Positions 1 to 5,702 of a DNA stretch of 5,702 bases are shown here, one piece after another. Location: NCBI GenBank assembly GCA_012032965.1, contig JAAUPT010000138.1, positions 1-5,702 on the forward strand, given 5' to 3'. The DNA comes from Nitrospira sp. GTDB lineage: Bacteria > Nitrospirota > Nitrospiria > Nitrospirales > Nitrospiraceae. The notes under the pieces are model-generated. The model was not told the origin of the DNA and did no database searches. It saw only the letters and a program-made list of their open reading frames with translations. The translations under genes were made by a program, and so were the position numbers. Position 1 is the stretch's first letter, and the number at the start of each line of letters is the position of its first letter.

Positions 1-476
1 AGCCATGCCATGATGGTGCGAAGAGCCATTCGACAAGGGAAAGAGTCGCCCGAAGAAATCGAATCCGGTCGGACTAATGGAATTTGGAAAAATAGATAGT
101 GGTGGACCAACCACGTCAGCCACTGTGGCTTGGCCGCTTCAGCTTGGGCGAGATAGGCTCGATAGCCTCCCTGCGGCAGGTCGCGCATGAGATGGTTGCG
201 GTACAAGAACTGCATAAATGCTTCGATATCCCTAGAAGTGACGCGACAGGTAGTCTCGGCATGAATCGCCGACACCATACCCTCCGCTGACTGGCCTTTC
301 CAGCGCGAGAACATCTGATAGGCCGGCCACCCGATCTGGAAATGCTTTCCGCGGAGCTGGTCCACGAGAACCCAGGTCGGTGACCCATCAGCAGCTGGAG
401 CCCCGGCGAGGAGCTGGAGATCCTCTCGCAACGGCGGCAGGATCGGCTCACCCGGTGGATTCATCGTCGGTTTCAT
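1..476 (-). CDS. PqqD-like/M50 site-2 protease-like membrane protein, 3' partial
   Basis: Start of a protein that runs off the left edge; 158 codons are visible. The ATG at 476 overlaps the previous stop (ATGA), so translation is probably coupled; its own ribosome site is weak. Residues about 15-100 begin LPPLREDLQLL and include PTWVLVDQLRGKHFQIGW, followed by helices, which resembles a PqqD-like winged-helix domain. Next comes a Trp-rich juxtamembrane segment (QWLTWLVHHYLFFQIPLVRPD). I associate this arrangement with long proteins that continue into an M50-like (site-2 protease-like) membrane domain and often follow GAF-HlyD adaptors. The catalytic HExxH would lie outside the window, so protease activity cannot be judged. 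After LVRPD the annotated frame gives SISSGDSFPC, unlike the family. The frame one base on gives RFLRATLSLVEWLF (61-20), which fits far better, and the first frame then resumes with RTIMAW. The product name rests on family memory. Confidence 0.7.
   Translation of the reverse strand, partial: MKPTMNPPGEPILPPLREDLQLLAGAPAADGSPTWVLVDQLRGKHFQIGWPAYQMFSRWKGQSAEGMVSAIHAETTCRVTSRDIEAFMQFLYRNHLMRDLPQGGYRAYLAQAEAAKPQWLTWLVHHYLFFQIPLVRPDSISSGDSFPCRMALRTIMAW
473..476 (-). promoter_or_regulatory. ATGA stop-start overlap (translational coupling)
   Basis: The ATG of the M50-like gene (476-474) overlaps the TGA of the GAF-HlyD gene (475-473). The nearest purine-rich element, AAGG near 490, is too far away (about 14 bases) for strong independent initiation, so re-initiation by ribosomes leaving the adaptor is likely. 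Confidence 0.55.
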
Positions 477-1855
477 AGTCCAACCCACGGCCTTAGCGCG
501 GAAATCGGACGGTGGAACAGATACGTGAACAGTGAGACCTGCTCTCCGTAAATCTTCGCGCTGCCCTGCCACCCGATCCGCAATTCCGGCGATCCCTCTC
601 CAAGCTGCGCCGTGACACGATAGGCCAATGTGTTGTTCGGCAGGACCTCGGCATGGTAGCTCGCATGGCTCACCGTGGCCGGCACGCTGGATAACGGATG
701 AGCATTGAGGAATAAGGACACCGCGGCGCCCTCACGCAGGACAATGGCATCGTCAACCGGGAGATCGATTCTGACTTCCACCTGCCGAGGGTTCGCCAAT
801 TCCATCATGCGCTGGCCGACGACGACCGGTTTTCCGATCCAATCGGATTTGTCGCTGTACAACACCAGTCCTGCCTGTTCAGCCTTGACCTCCACTTTGG
901 CCAATCGTTCGTAGGCGTAGTTCCTCTCGGTTTCCCGCAACTCCACTTCGGCCTTCAACAGCGGCACATCGGCCTTTTGGTCGGCTGCCACGAAGGCCCC
1001 CTGAGCCGCGCGGCGATACTGCGCCATCGCCACATCCAGGTTGCGTTCCGCGATCTGATAGTCGCTGCGGAAGGTCGTATCCTCGTACCGGAACAACAGA
1101 TCCCCTCGTGTGACCTCGGTATTCGGCAGCACGGCAATGTCTGCGATGACGCCGTCGATCGGCGCACTGACAATCAACGGATCCTTGGCCACAATCTTCG
1201 CGGGAGCCACGGTCGACATGGGGACGGGAACGATCAGTGCGCCCACCATCGCGCCGGCAAGCAGCCAGGTCGTCGTCCGACTCAAGCCCCACCGCCATCG
1301 GAGGTGCTTGGAGGGACCGACCGCGCGCCAGGCATACGCATAGGCCTCACTGAGGCGTTGAAGCACCGTGACTTCGTGCTCCGGCCATGGCTGATCGCGC
1401 GTGAGCCACAGGCCGCCCAGCATCTGCCCGTCTGGATGCGTCAGCGGACACCACAGGCCATAACCAACGCTGAATTCATTCCACTCTGACTGGACTTCCG
1501 GGGGACAATCAGCTTCTTCAACCTGCCGGAGGTCGTGGCTGGTCGACGTGTCACGCAGGCACTGGATCAGCCGTTCCGTCCATTGCATGAAGGGCATCGT
1601 ACGGTCGACGACAGGCACGCTCGAAGCTGCCCGCACTTCATACTTCGACGCAGCAGCCGAAGGCGGAATCAGCAAGACTGCCTGCCTGTACGACACCAAC
1701 CGACGAGTTTCGTTGACAATGAGAAATTGCAGCTCTTGCTGAGTTGCGGCAGCGCGTACCATCCTCTCCAACTGTAAGAGGGTGGCCCAGGGGGTATTTT
1801 TCGGTAGCGAGCTGTGAGGTGTGGCTTCTACTGAGACCATGGTCGGCGTGGTCAC
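473..1855 (-). CDS. GAF-like domain HlyD-family adaptor, membrane-anchored
   Basis: 460-residue adaptor with an unusual N-terminal cytoplasmic domain. Residues about 24-178 resemble a GAF domain (LERMVRAAATQQELQFLIVNE, then GYGLWCPLTHPDGQMLGGLWL). A basic stretch (SKHLRWRW) precedes one transmembrane segment at about 195-213. The periplasmic part then has a lipoyl half-motif at 226-260 (IVSAPIDGVIADI and VTRGDLLFRYED), a helical hairpin at about 262-320, the second lipoyl half at 321-354 (KAEQAGLVLYSD), and a beta-barrel to about 445. It ends in YLFHRPISALRPWVGL, a tail I associate with this family. The start is GTG at 1855, chosen because GAAGG lies six bases upstream and it forms a GTGA overlap with the preceding stop. 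ATG at 1840 is the alternative. The layout suggests that a signal or protein sensed in the cytoplasm could affect the export complex; that is inference. The gene is complete. Confidence 0.92.
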   Translation of the reverse strand: MTTPTMVSVEATPHSSLPKNTPWATLLQLERMVRAAATQQELQFLIVNETRRLVSYRQAVLLIPPSAAASKYEVRAASSVPVVDRTMPFMQWTERLIQCLRDTSTSHDLRQVEEADCPPEVQSEWNEFSVGYGLWCPLTHPDGQMLGGLWLTRDQPWPEHEVTVLQRLSEAYAYAWRAVGPSKHLRWRWGLSRTTTWLLAGAMVGALIVPVPMSTVAPAKIVAKDPLIVSAPIDGVIADIAVLPNTEVTRGDLLFRYEDTTFRSDYQIAERNLDVAMAQYRRAAQGAFVAADQKADVPLLKAEVELRETERNYAYERLAKVEVKAEQAGLVLYSDKSDWIGKPVVVGQRMMELANPRQVEVRIDLPVDDAIVLREGAAVSLFLNAHPLSSVPATVSHASYHAEVLPNNTLAYRVTAQLGEGSPELRIGWQGSAKIYGEQVSLFTYLFHRPISALRPWVGL

Positions 1856-1866
1856 TGGGGGCCTTC
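1852..1866 (-). promoter_or_regulatory. Ribosome binding site and GTGA stop-start overlap
   Basis: GAAGG at 1866-1862 sits six bases before the GTG at 1855-1853, and that GTG shares bases with the TGA stop (1854-1852) of the upstream adaptor. The spacing is good for initiation, and this decides the GTG over the ATG 15 bases downstream. The overlap implies translational coupling of the two adaptors and similar production of both. Confidence 0.6.
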
Positions 1867-2622
1867 AGCAAACGACGCGATACCGCTCATCCCGGCGAGC
1901 ACGTTGTCGGGCTTGGCCCGAAACAGACCTTTGACTTTGACTGTCTGGCTGGCCGGATCGACGTTCGCCCCGATATCCTCCACCACGGCCGGATAGCGGA
2001 GCCCCGTCTCATCCACCGCATACTCAAAGGGGAGACCAACCTTGAGCCAGGCTAAAGACTTGGAGGACAGAATCAGCTCGATTTCGAGCCGACTGTCGTC
2101 CAGGAGACTAATCAGTTGATCATTGGGAAATACGTTCTCGTGCTCATTGACGATGGTCTTGACGACACGACCGGAAAAGGGTGCTCGCACCGTGCAGCCG
2201 CTGACATTGACCCGCGCGGCCTTCACGGCCGCGAATGCCTTTTCCGAGTCCGCCTCAGACACTTCCAGTTCAAGTTGTCCCACCGCCTGATGTTGGGACA
2301 GACGGAGATTATTTTCATATGTTTTCTTTTTGCCGCGATATTCAGCCTGCGCGCTCGCCAGTTCTGCCTCGTATTTTGAACAGTCAAGCGCCACCAACAG
2401 CGCACCTTTCTTAAACCGTTGCCCTTCTTTCACGGGTAGTCGGCTGATTCGGCCTTGGACCTGGCTAGCCAAGGTTGCCTGCGCGGTCGCCTTGACCACT
2501 CCTCGGATGGTGGCGAGTTCAGCCGAGTTGCTTGCCGGTTTCGCATCGAGTGGCGGCGTGGCGCTCGCCGGAGAGATCATGGTGCACACCAGATACATCC
2601 CGATGAGAGAGCCACGACCCAT
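1852..2622 (-). CDS. HlyD-type periplasmic adaptor (membrane fusion protein)
   Basis: Periplasmic adaptor that links an inner-membrane component to a TolC-type channel. I chose the ATG at 2622, giving 256 residues, because it starts a clear signal peptide (MGRGSLIGMYLVCTMISPASA, cleavage near residue 21). It also avoids overlap with the upstream gene and has a weak GGCGG about 8 bases upstream. An in-frame ATG at 2670 would add 16 residues and hide the signal inside the protein. Lipoyl-like half-motifs are at about 45-82 (VVKATAQATLASQVQGRI, then VKEGQRFKKG) and 142-174 (VRAPFSGRVVK), flanking a Glu/Ala/Lys-rich helical hairpin at about 85-140. A beta-barrel follows, ending in the typical LAGMSGIASF. 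It lacks a transmembrane anchor, unlike the next gene. Its stop overlaps the start of the second adaptor, which indicates co-translation. The frame shows no sign of disruption. Confidence 0.9.
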   Translation of the reverse strand: MGRGSLIGMYLVCTMISPASATPPLDAKPASNSAELATIRGVVKATAQATLASQVQGRISRLPVKEGQRFKKGALLVALDCSKYEAELASAQAEYRGKKKTYENNLRLSQHQAVGQLELEVSEADSEKAFAAVKAARVNVSGCTVRAPFSGRVVKTIVNEHENVFPNDQLISLLDDSRLEIELILSSKSLAWLKVGLPFEYAVDETGLRYPAVVEDIGANVDPASQTVKVKGLFRAKPDNVLAGMSGIASFAEGPQ

Positions 2623-2639
2623 CCGATAACCGCCACGAC

Positions 2640-3107
2640 TCACTTGAGCAACTCTTTGCTCTTCGTCCATCGCGCGCGAAGTTGGAGAGCCAGATCCGAC
2701 AGGCCTTGCTCGTTCCGCAGATTGTTAGGGAGCACGTCCTCCCCGACAGCAGCCAACAACGCCGCCCAGGCCGTTTGCGCCTCGGCCTCCACGGCGTCGT
2801 AGCGAAGCTGGGCCGCCACTTGAGCCACCCGCTCGCGCAATACCGATTGTTCGCTCAGTTTGGCCGTGCGCCAAGCCACACGTGTCTGCTCGGCAATTTG
2901 GGATTGCGTGTCGTAATACAGGGCAGCGGTCGATACTTCCTTCTTCGCATGAGCCACCTGCGCCACGCTCACATGGACCTGCGACATCACCGCCATGGTC
3001 AACGCCAAGTTCTGCGTGTGAAGCACTTGGTCTTGCGCCTCAATGGTCTTGGCCGCGCGGGATAACGCAAGAGGTTGAGTAAATTCCAACTTGTGACCGT
3101 GCCGCAT
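2640..3107 (-). CDS. TolC-family outer-membrane efflux protein, C-terminal fragment
   Basis: C-terminal part of the same channel gene. From about residue 18 (AAKTIEAQDQVLHT) it shows the long amphipathic helices of the second OEP repeat: Ala/Gln/Glu-rich with VAQVAHAKKEV and ERVAQVAAQLRYDAVEAEAQT. It ends in a short tail rich in Leu, Arg and Lys. The first 17 residues after the ATG at 3107 are probably not native. The same bases in another frame give SWNLLNLLRYPA (3091-3056), the second membrane-strand motif expected here. No Shine-Dalgarno sequence supports independent initiation at 3107, so this is likely a frameshift fragment and not a separate gene. If the indels are sequencing errors, the real gene runs 4156-2640 as one protein of about 505 residues, close to the usual size for the family. 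The next gene starts 17 bases after the stop. Confidence 0.82.
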   Translation of the reverse strand: MRHGHKLEFTQPLALSRAAKTIEAQDQVLHTQNLALTMAVMSQVHVSVAQVAHAKKEVSTAALYYDTQSQIAEQTRVAWRTAKLSEQSVLRERVAQVAAQLRYDAVEAEAQTAWAALLAAVGEDVLPNNLRNEQGLSDLALQLRARWTKSKELLK

Positions 3108-3124
3108 AGGCAGCCCAGTGATTG

Positions 3125-4156
3125 TTAAAGAAGGAAGGTATTGCTGCTGTAGTTGCCTCCGACCTGGAGATTCAGGCTCGGCAACATTTCCAAGATGGCA
3201 GCTTTGGCCTCGCGCGCGTTGATACGACGACGGTAATCGATCATCCGGAGCTCAGGACGCGCCAGCAGCGCCCGGTCTTCCAGCACCATCATATCGGACG
3301 GAAGTTCGATTGTTTTGGCCTCTCGCTCTGGCACCAGCAGGGCGAGATCCTTCTCCTGCCCAGGCGGCAGATTGATCAGCGCGGCCAGTTGAAGCTTGGC
3401 GGTGTTGAGCTCTCTGAATAACTGTTGAATGTATCGTTGGGTATTGAGGAGGTCGAGCTTGTATTGTAAGGGAACCAGCGGCGAACTGAGCCGCTCATCC
3501 TGGACCGCTTGGGCCTTATCGAGCGCATTGTTCACCCACTCATCCAGCAGCTTCAAGGAGGGAAGAATCCGTTCCGCACTGACGGCCCGCCAATAAGCGA
3601 TGCGCACATCCTGCATGACCCGATTGGCGACACGCCGACGTTCCTCGTCAGCGATTAACACGTCGTCCGCCGCTTGCTTCGCTCGGATGTAGGACAGACC
3701 AAAATCCAGCACGTTCCAACTCAACGACAGATCGGCTGAGAAAATGTTTCGTTCGGCGGAGGTAAAGGGTTCGAGCACCTGTCTCCCGGTGATCAAGGAT
3801 TGCGCCACGCCGCCAGGGAAATTATTCCGTCCGTCAAATCCTGCGTTCGCGGCCAGGCGGGGCAACATGGCGTAATGGGAGAGATCGAGCTGCGTCTGCG
3901 CCAGCATCTTGTGCATCAGCTCGACGCGCGCGTCGAGGTTGTATTTCAGCGCTCGGGCCATGGCTTCGTACAGATCCACTGGACCATTGAGCGGCTCTTG
4001 ATCTTTCGTCAGAACGGCCCGATCTTCGTTCACTCGTGACTGGACCTCGTCTTCCGTCAACGGGATCGGCTTGATGGCACACCCATTCCCTCCGATGACG
4101 GCCATGAGAGTCAGCAGAACCAGCAGAGGCCCTGTTCGATCGCAGATTCGGTCCAT
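3125..4156 (-). CDS. TolC-family outer-membrane efflux protein, N-terminal fragment
   Basis: First, larger part of an outer-membrane channel of the TolC/OEP type, the exit duct of tripartite exporters. I chose the ATG at 4156 because it gives a good signal peptide: Arg residues, a hydrophobic core LLVLLTLMAVI, and a Cys at position 26 in GGNGC that may be lipidated (the lipobox is imperfect). Longer starts are possible at ATG 4213 or TTG 4222. From that start the fragment is 343 residues. The first helical repeat begins near 61 (DLYEAMARALKYNLDARV), a transmembrane-strand-like motif LSLSWNVLDFG is at 143-153, and long helices follow to about 260. The second repeat starts near 292 (LEDRALLARPELRMIDYRR), then LPSLNLQVGGNYSSN. 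It ends abruptly at a TAA (3127-3125), exactly where the family continues with an Asn-Asn-His-Trp stretch that is readable one frame over. The stop is therefore probably a frameshift product. Confidence 0.88.
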   Translation of the reverse strand: MDRICDRTGPLLVLLTLMAVIGGNGCAIKPIPLTEDEVQSRVNEDRAVLTKDQEPLNGPVDLYEAMARALKYNLDARVELMHKMLAQTQLDLSHYAMLPRLAANAGFDGRNNFPGGVAQSLITGRQVLEPFTSAERNIFSADLSLSWNVLDFGLSYIRAKQAADDVLIADEERRRVANRVMQDVRIAYWRAVSAERILPSLKLLDEWVNNALDKAQAVQDERLSSPLVPLQYKLDLLNTQRYIQQLFRELNTAKLQLAALINLPPGQEKDLALLVPEREAKTIELPSDMMVLEDRALLARPELRMIDYRRRINAREAKAAILEMLPSLNLQVGGNYSSNTFLL

Positions 4157-4455
4157 CTGAGGATCTTGCCTGTTCACCACACACTCATCTTTCGTTCGAT
4201 CTGGCCGTTCCATCCCGTACAATCAGACACAGCGCTGCTGTCGATAGGGAACCATCCGTCTGGTCTGACGTCACTTGTTACAAAGGTACTCAACTTTCAT
4301 GGTTTGTCATCATTTTTTCACTTTTGGCACATCCCGCTCTGAAGTTATTCCGCATGGGTCAGCGGAGCTGAGCCATGGCATCTCGCGTCTTCGACTCGTG
4401 AAGAAAGTGGCGTATGTCTTTGCTGGTGGGGGTGGTCTCTTATGCCACGGGGAGA
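4157..4455. other. Gene-free stretch upstream of the efflux operon
   Basis: About 300 bases between the receiver remnant and the chosen start of the TolC-family gene. I see no intact gene and no RNA gene. On the minus strand I could not find a well-spaced -35/-10 pair. The best -35-like element, TCGACA near 4244-4239, has only a poor -10 about 16 bases downstream. No stem followed by a T-run separates the kinase from the operon, so read-through from the kinase is possible. Two palindromes occur: TGACGTCA at 4266-4273 and an imperfect inverted repeat at 4226-4242. The TolC reading frame is also open upstream to a TTG at 4222 and an ATG at 4213, so part of this stretch could be coding if an earlier start is used. 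Confidence 0.5.
4226..4242. repeat. Imperfect inverted repeat upstream of the efflux operon
   Basis: The plus strand reads GACACAGC followed by GCTGCTGTC, two arms that are reverse complements except for one extra base. It contains the perfect 8-base palindrome CAGCGCTG. It lies about 70-85 bases upstream of the proposed TolC-family start, a position suited to an operator or a leader hairpin. No regulator family is recognised for it, and a palindrome of this size can arise by chance. Confidence 0.25.
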
Positions 4456-4575
4456 ATCTTCTGCATGTGACCCGGAGCAAGCATCAAGAATGTAGAGCTG
4501 GACTTCGATTCTCGAGGGGAGGCCGTCCTCGAGATCGACGACAAGCAGGCGCAAGCCGTGGAGATCCACTTTAGG
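4456..4575 (-). pseudogene. Remnant of a second, C-terminal receiver domain
   Basis: Directly after the kinase, in the frame one base further on, the translation reads LHGLRLLVVD (4563-4534), followed by LEDG and a helix-like stretch RIEVQLYILDA. In hybrid kinases a linker followed by 'L-G-LRLLVVDD' is the usual first strand of the receiver that follows HATPase_c, so this looks like the start of a lost domain. The second acidic residue of the expected pair is Leu here. The frame stays open to a TAA at 4347-4345, but after about residue 40 it no longer resembles a receiver. I found no phospho-acceptor strand or conserved Lys in any minus frame. The domain is therefore both frameshifted and truncated. 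A plausible site for the shift is the five-A run near 4605 or the C-rich linker just after it. Chance similarity of the ten-residue motif is possible but unlikely given its position. Confidence 0.55.
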
Positions 4576-5702
4576 TTGCGGTAGCGGGCAGGGCGGGCTG
4601 CTCTTTTTCCAATAGAACGGTGAACCAAAACGTGCTCCCCTTATCCACCTCGCTGTCCACCCCAATGGTCCCGCCCATATGTTCAGCCAACTGTTTCGCG
4701 ATGGCCAGCCCCAGCCCCGTCCCCCCGTAGCGGCGCGCGTGAGACCCGTCGACTTGGCAAAAGGACTGAAACAGCCTCGCCTTAGCCTCGGAGGCAATGC
4801 CGATCCCCGTATCCGCCACCTCAAATCGCACGAGTGCGTTCGCTTCGTACTCTTTCGCGAGCGAGACCCGCACCGCCACTTCGCCCTGTTCGGTGAATTT
4901 GATCGCGTTGCCGATCAAATTCGTCAGAATCTGGCGCAAGCGGCCGGAATCCCCGCGCACTGCGTTCGGCACATCGCTCCGGACGACACAGGCGAACTGC
5001 AGGCCTTTGGACTCGGCACGGACAGTCAACAATTCCATCACCTCATCGAGCGCGATGCGAAGGTCGAAGGCAAGACGCTCCAGCCGGAGCTTCCCCCCCT
5101 CGATGCTCGAGAGATCGAGAATGTCGTTGATGATGGCGAGGAGCGCGTCACCGGAGTTGTGAATGGTTTCCACATACTCTCGCTGTTCCGCATCGAGCGT
5201 GGTGTCTAGGAGCATCCCGGTCATGCCGATCACGCCGTTCATCGGCGTGCGAATTTCGTGACTGACGGTGGCTAAGAATTCCGACTTGAGCCGCGCCGAC
5301 TCCAGCGCTGCATCGCGCGTGATCATGAGTTCCTTCATCTTGGAACAAACCTCCTGGGCGAGGTTCCATTTGTGTGTCAGGGAAGAGGCCAGCTGCTCCA
5401 CTTCGATCGCATCGAACGGCTTCCGCAGGATGAGCAGTCGGTCGGTTTTTCCGAGTCTTGCAGCAATCCGGTGCCAGGGATGGTCGGAGAACGCGGTACA
5501 AATCACCACCTGAATTTCGGGATCGACCTTCCAGATATGGTCGATCGTCTCGACACCGTCCCAGCCGGGCGGCATGCGCATATCGACGAAGGCCACGGCA
5601 TATGGCTTCCCGGCAGCCACGGCCTGCTCCACCATACGGAAGCCTCGTTCGCCCTGGTCGGCAAAACTCACGTCGAAGGATTCGCCGTGAACAGCCACGG
5701 GC
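4571..5702 (-). CDS. Receiver-histidine kinase (REC-HisKA-HATPase_c), 5' partial
   Basis: Two-component sensor kinase that autophosphorylates on His and carries a receiver at its N-terminus. The frame is open to the right edge, so the start and the first receiver strand (acidic pair) are outside the window. The GTG at 5698 is probably internal. Numbering from that codon, the receiver spans about 1-105, with phospho-acceptor Asp39 in [12 protein letters not shown], Thr68 in CTA and Lys93 in LRKPF. A short helical linker leads to HisKA at about 130-205 ([15 protein letters not shown], His147). HATPase_c spans about 245-362, with the N-box [10 protein letters not shown] (Asn260, Asn264), G1 box DTGIG (296-300) and G2 box GGTGLGL (325-331). 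All residues needed for kinase activity are present, and no membrane segment is seen, so it is probably cytosolic. The protein ends about 13 residues after the ATPase domain. The next receiver-like segment is in another frame, so the stop probably comes from a frameshift. It lies upstream of, and co-directional with, the exporter genes; a regulatory link is inference. Confidence 0.93.
   Translation of the reverse strand, partial: PVAVHGESFDVSFADQGERGFRMVEQAVAAGKPYAVAFVDMRMPPGWDGVETIDHIWKVDPEIQVVICTAFSDHPWHRIAARLGKTDRLLILRKPFDAIEVEQLASSLTHKWNLAQEVCSKMKELMITRDAALESARLKSEFLATVSHEIRTPMNGVIGMTGMLLDTTLDAEQREYVETIHNSGDALLAIINDILDLSSIEGGKLRLERLAFDLRIALDEVMELLTVRAESKGLQFACVVRSDVPNAVRGDSGRLRQILTNLIGNAIKFTEQGEVAVRVSLAKEYEANALVRFEVADTGIGIASEAKARLFQSFCQVDGSHARRYGGTGLGLAIAKQLAEHMGGTIGVDSEVDKGSTFWFTVLLEKEQPALPATAT

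Noticed and set aside
116..451. Minus-strand open frame of 111 codons at the left end
   Set aside because: It is Ser/Arg/Cys-rich with no motif. The overlapping frame from ATG 476 has an ATGA overlap with the adaptor and reads as a PqqD/M50-like protein.
879..1298. Minus-strand open frame of 139 codons overlapping the GAF-HlyD gene
   Set aside because: It is an out-of-frame shadow rich in Arg and Gly. The HlyD frame there encodes the conserved lipoyl and hairpin segments.
977..1489. Plus-strand open frame of 170 codons inside the GAF-HlyD gene
   Set aside because: It is antisense to a complete, domain-consistent gene. Its translation is rich in His, Arg and Pro with no recognisable motif, typical of a shadow frame.
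3050..3132. Programmed ribosomal frameshifting in the TolC-family gene
   Set aside because: Three shifts would be needed within 80 bases, with no strong slippery heptamer or downstream structure. Indels are the simpler explanation.
4322..4340. Sigma-54-like element on the plus strand (TTGGCAC followed by GC)
   Set aside because: The GG-to-GC spacing is 10 bases, where sigma-54 promoters need 12, and no plus-strand gene follows.
4275..4574. Plus-strand open frame of 99 codons opposite the receiver remnant
   Set aside because: It has no family-like motif and no Shine-Dalgarno sequence, and it is antisense to a segment whose minus-strand reading is receiver-like.
4679..5209. Plus-strand open frame of 176 codons inside the kinase
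   Set aside because: It is antisense to HisKA/HATPase_c with all catalytic boxes intact, and has no independent support.
1..5702. CRISPR array, tRNA, rRNA, insertion sequence or attachment site
   Set aside because: I saw no regularly spaced repeats, cloverleaf-like segments, transposase motifs or terminal inverted repeats on either strand.

Overview
All supported genes in this window lie on the minus strand, so the biology reads from right to left. The genes point to a diderm (Gram-negative) bacterium: there is an outer-membrane TolC-type channel, two HlyD-type periplasmic adaptors and a partial membrane-protease-like protein. The DNA is moderately GC-rich by eye. The hybrid kinase style and the GAF-HlyD / PqqD-M50-like pairing would fit Nitrospirota, Planctomycetes or Gammaproteobacteria. 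That is family memory only, and no marker gene in the window fixes the lineage.

Layout, in transcription order. (1) 4571-5702: a sensor kinase with an N-terminal receiver domain (its start lies beyond the right edge), then HisKA and HATPase_c. It stops just before an out-of-frame remnant of a second, C-terminal receiver (4456-4575). (2) 4157-4455: no intact gene and no convincing promoter, but an imperfect palindrome. (3) 4156-2640: one TolC-family outer-membrane efflux gene, broken into two reading frames by what look like three single-base indels between about 3130 and 3053. (4) 2622-1852: a secreted HlyD-type adaptor. (5) 1855-473: a second HlyD-type adaptor with a cytoplasmic GAF-like domain and a membrane anchor, overlapping the gene before it by four bases (GTGA). 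(6) 476-1: the start of a protein resembling the PqqD-like/M50 (site-2 protease-like) family. It overlaps the gene before it by four bases (ATGA) and runs off the left edge with a short compensated frame slip.

Genes 3-6 look like one operon for an envelope-spanning export or envelope-processing complex: outer-membrane channel, soluble adaptor, anchored adaptor with a cytoplasmic sensory domain, and a polytopic membrane protein. No ABC, RND or MFS pump is visible here. The kinase is co-directional and may be an upstream regulator, but nothing in the sequence proves this.

The most notable signal is six apparent single-base indels, mostly at short homopolymers, that break otherwise well-conserved protein families at three places. 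The two adaptor genes between them look intact. Either part of this locus is decaying, or the assembly carries uncorrected indel errors.
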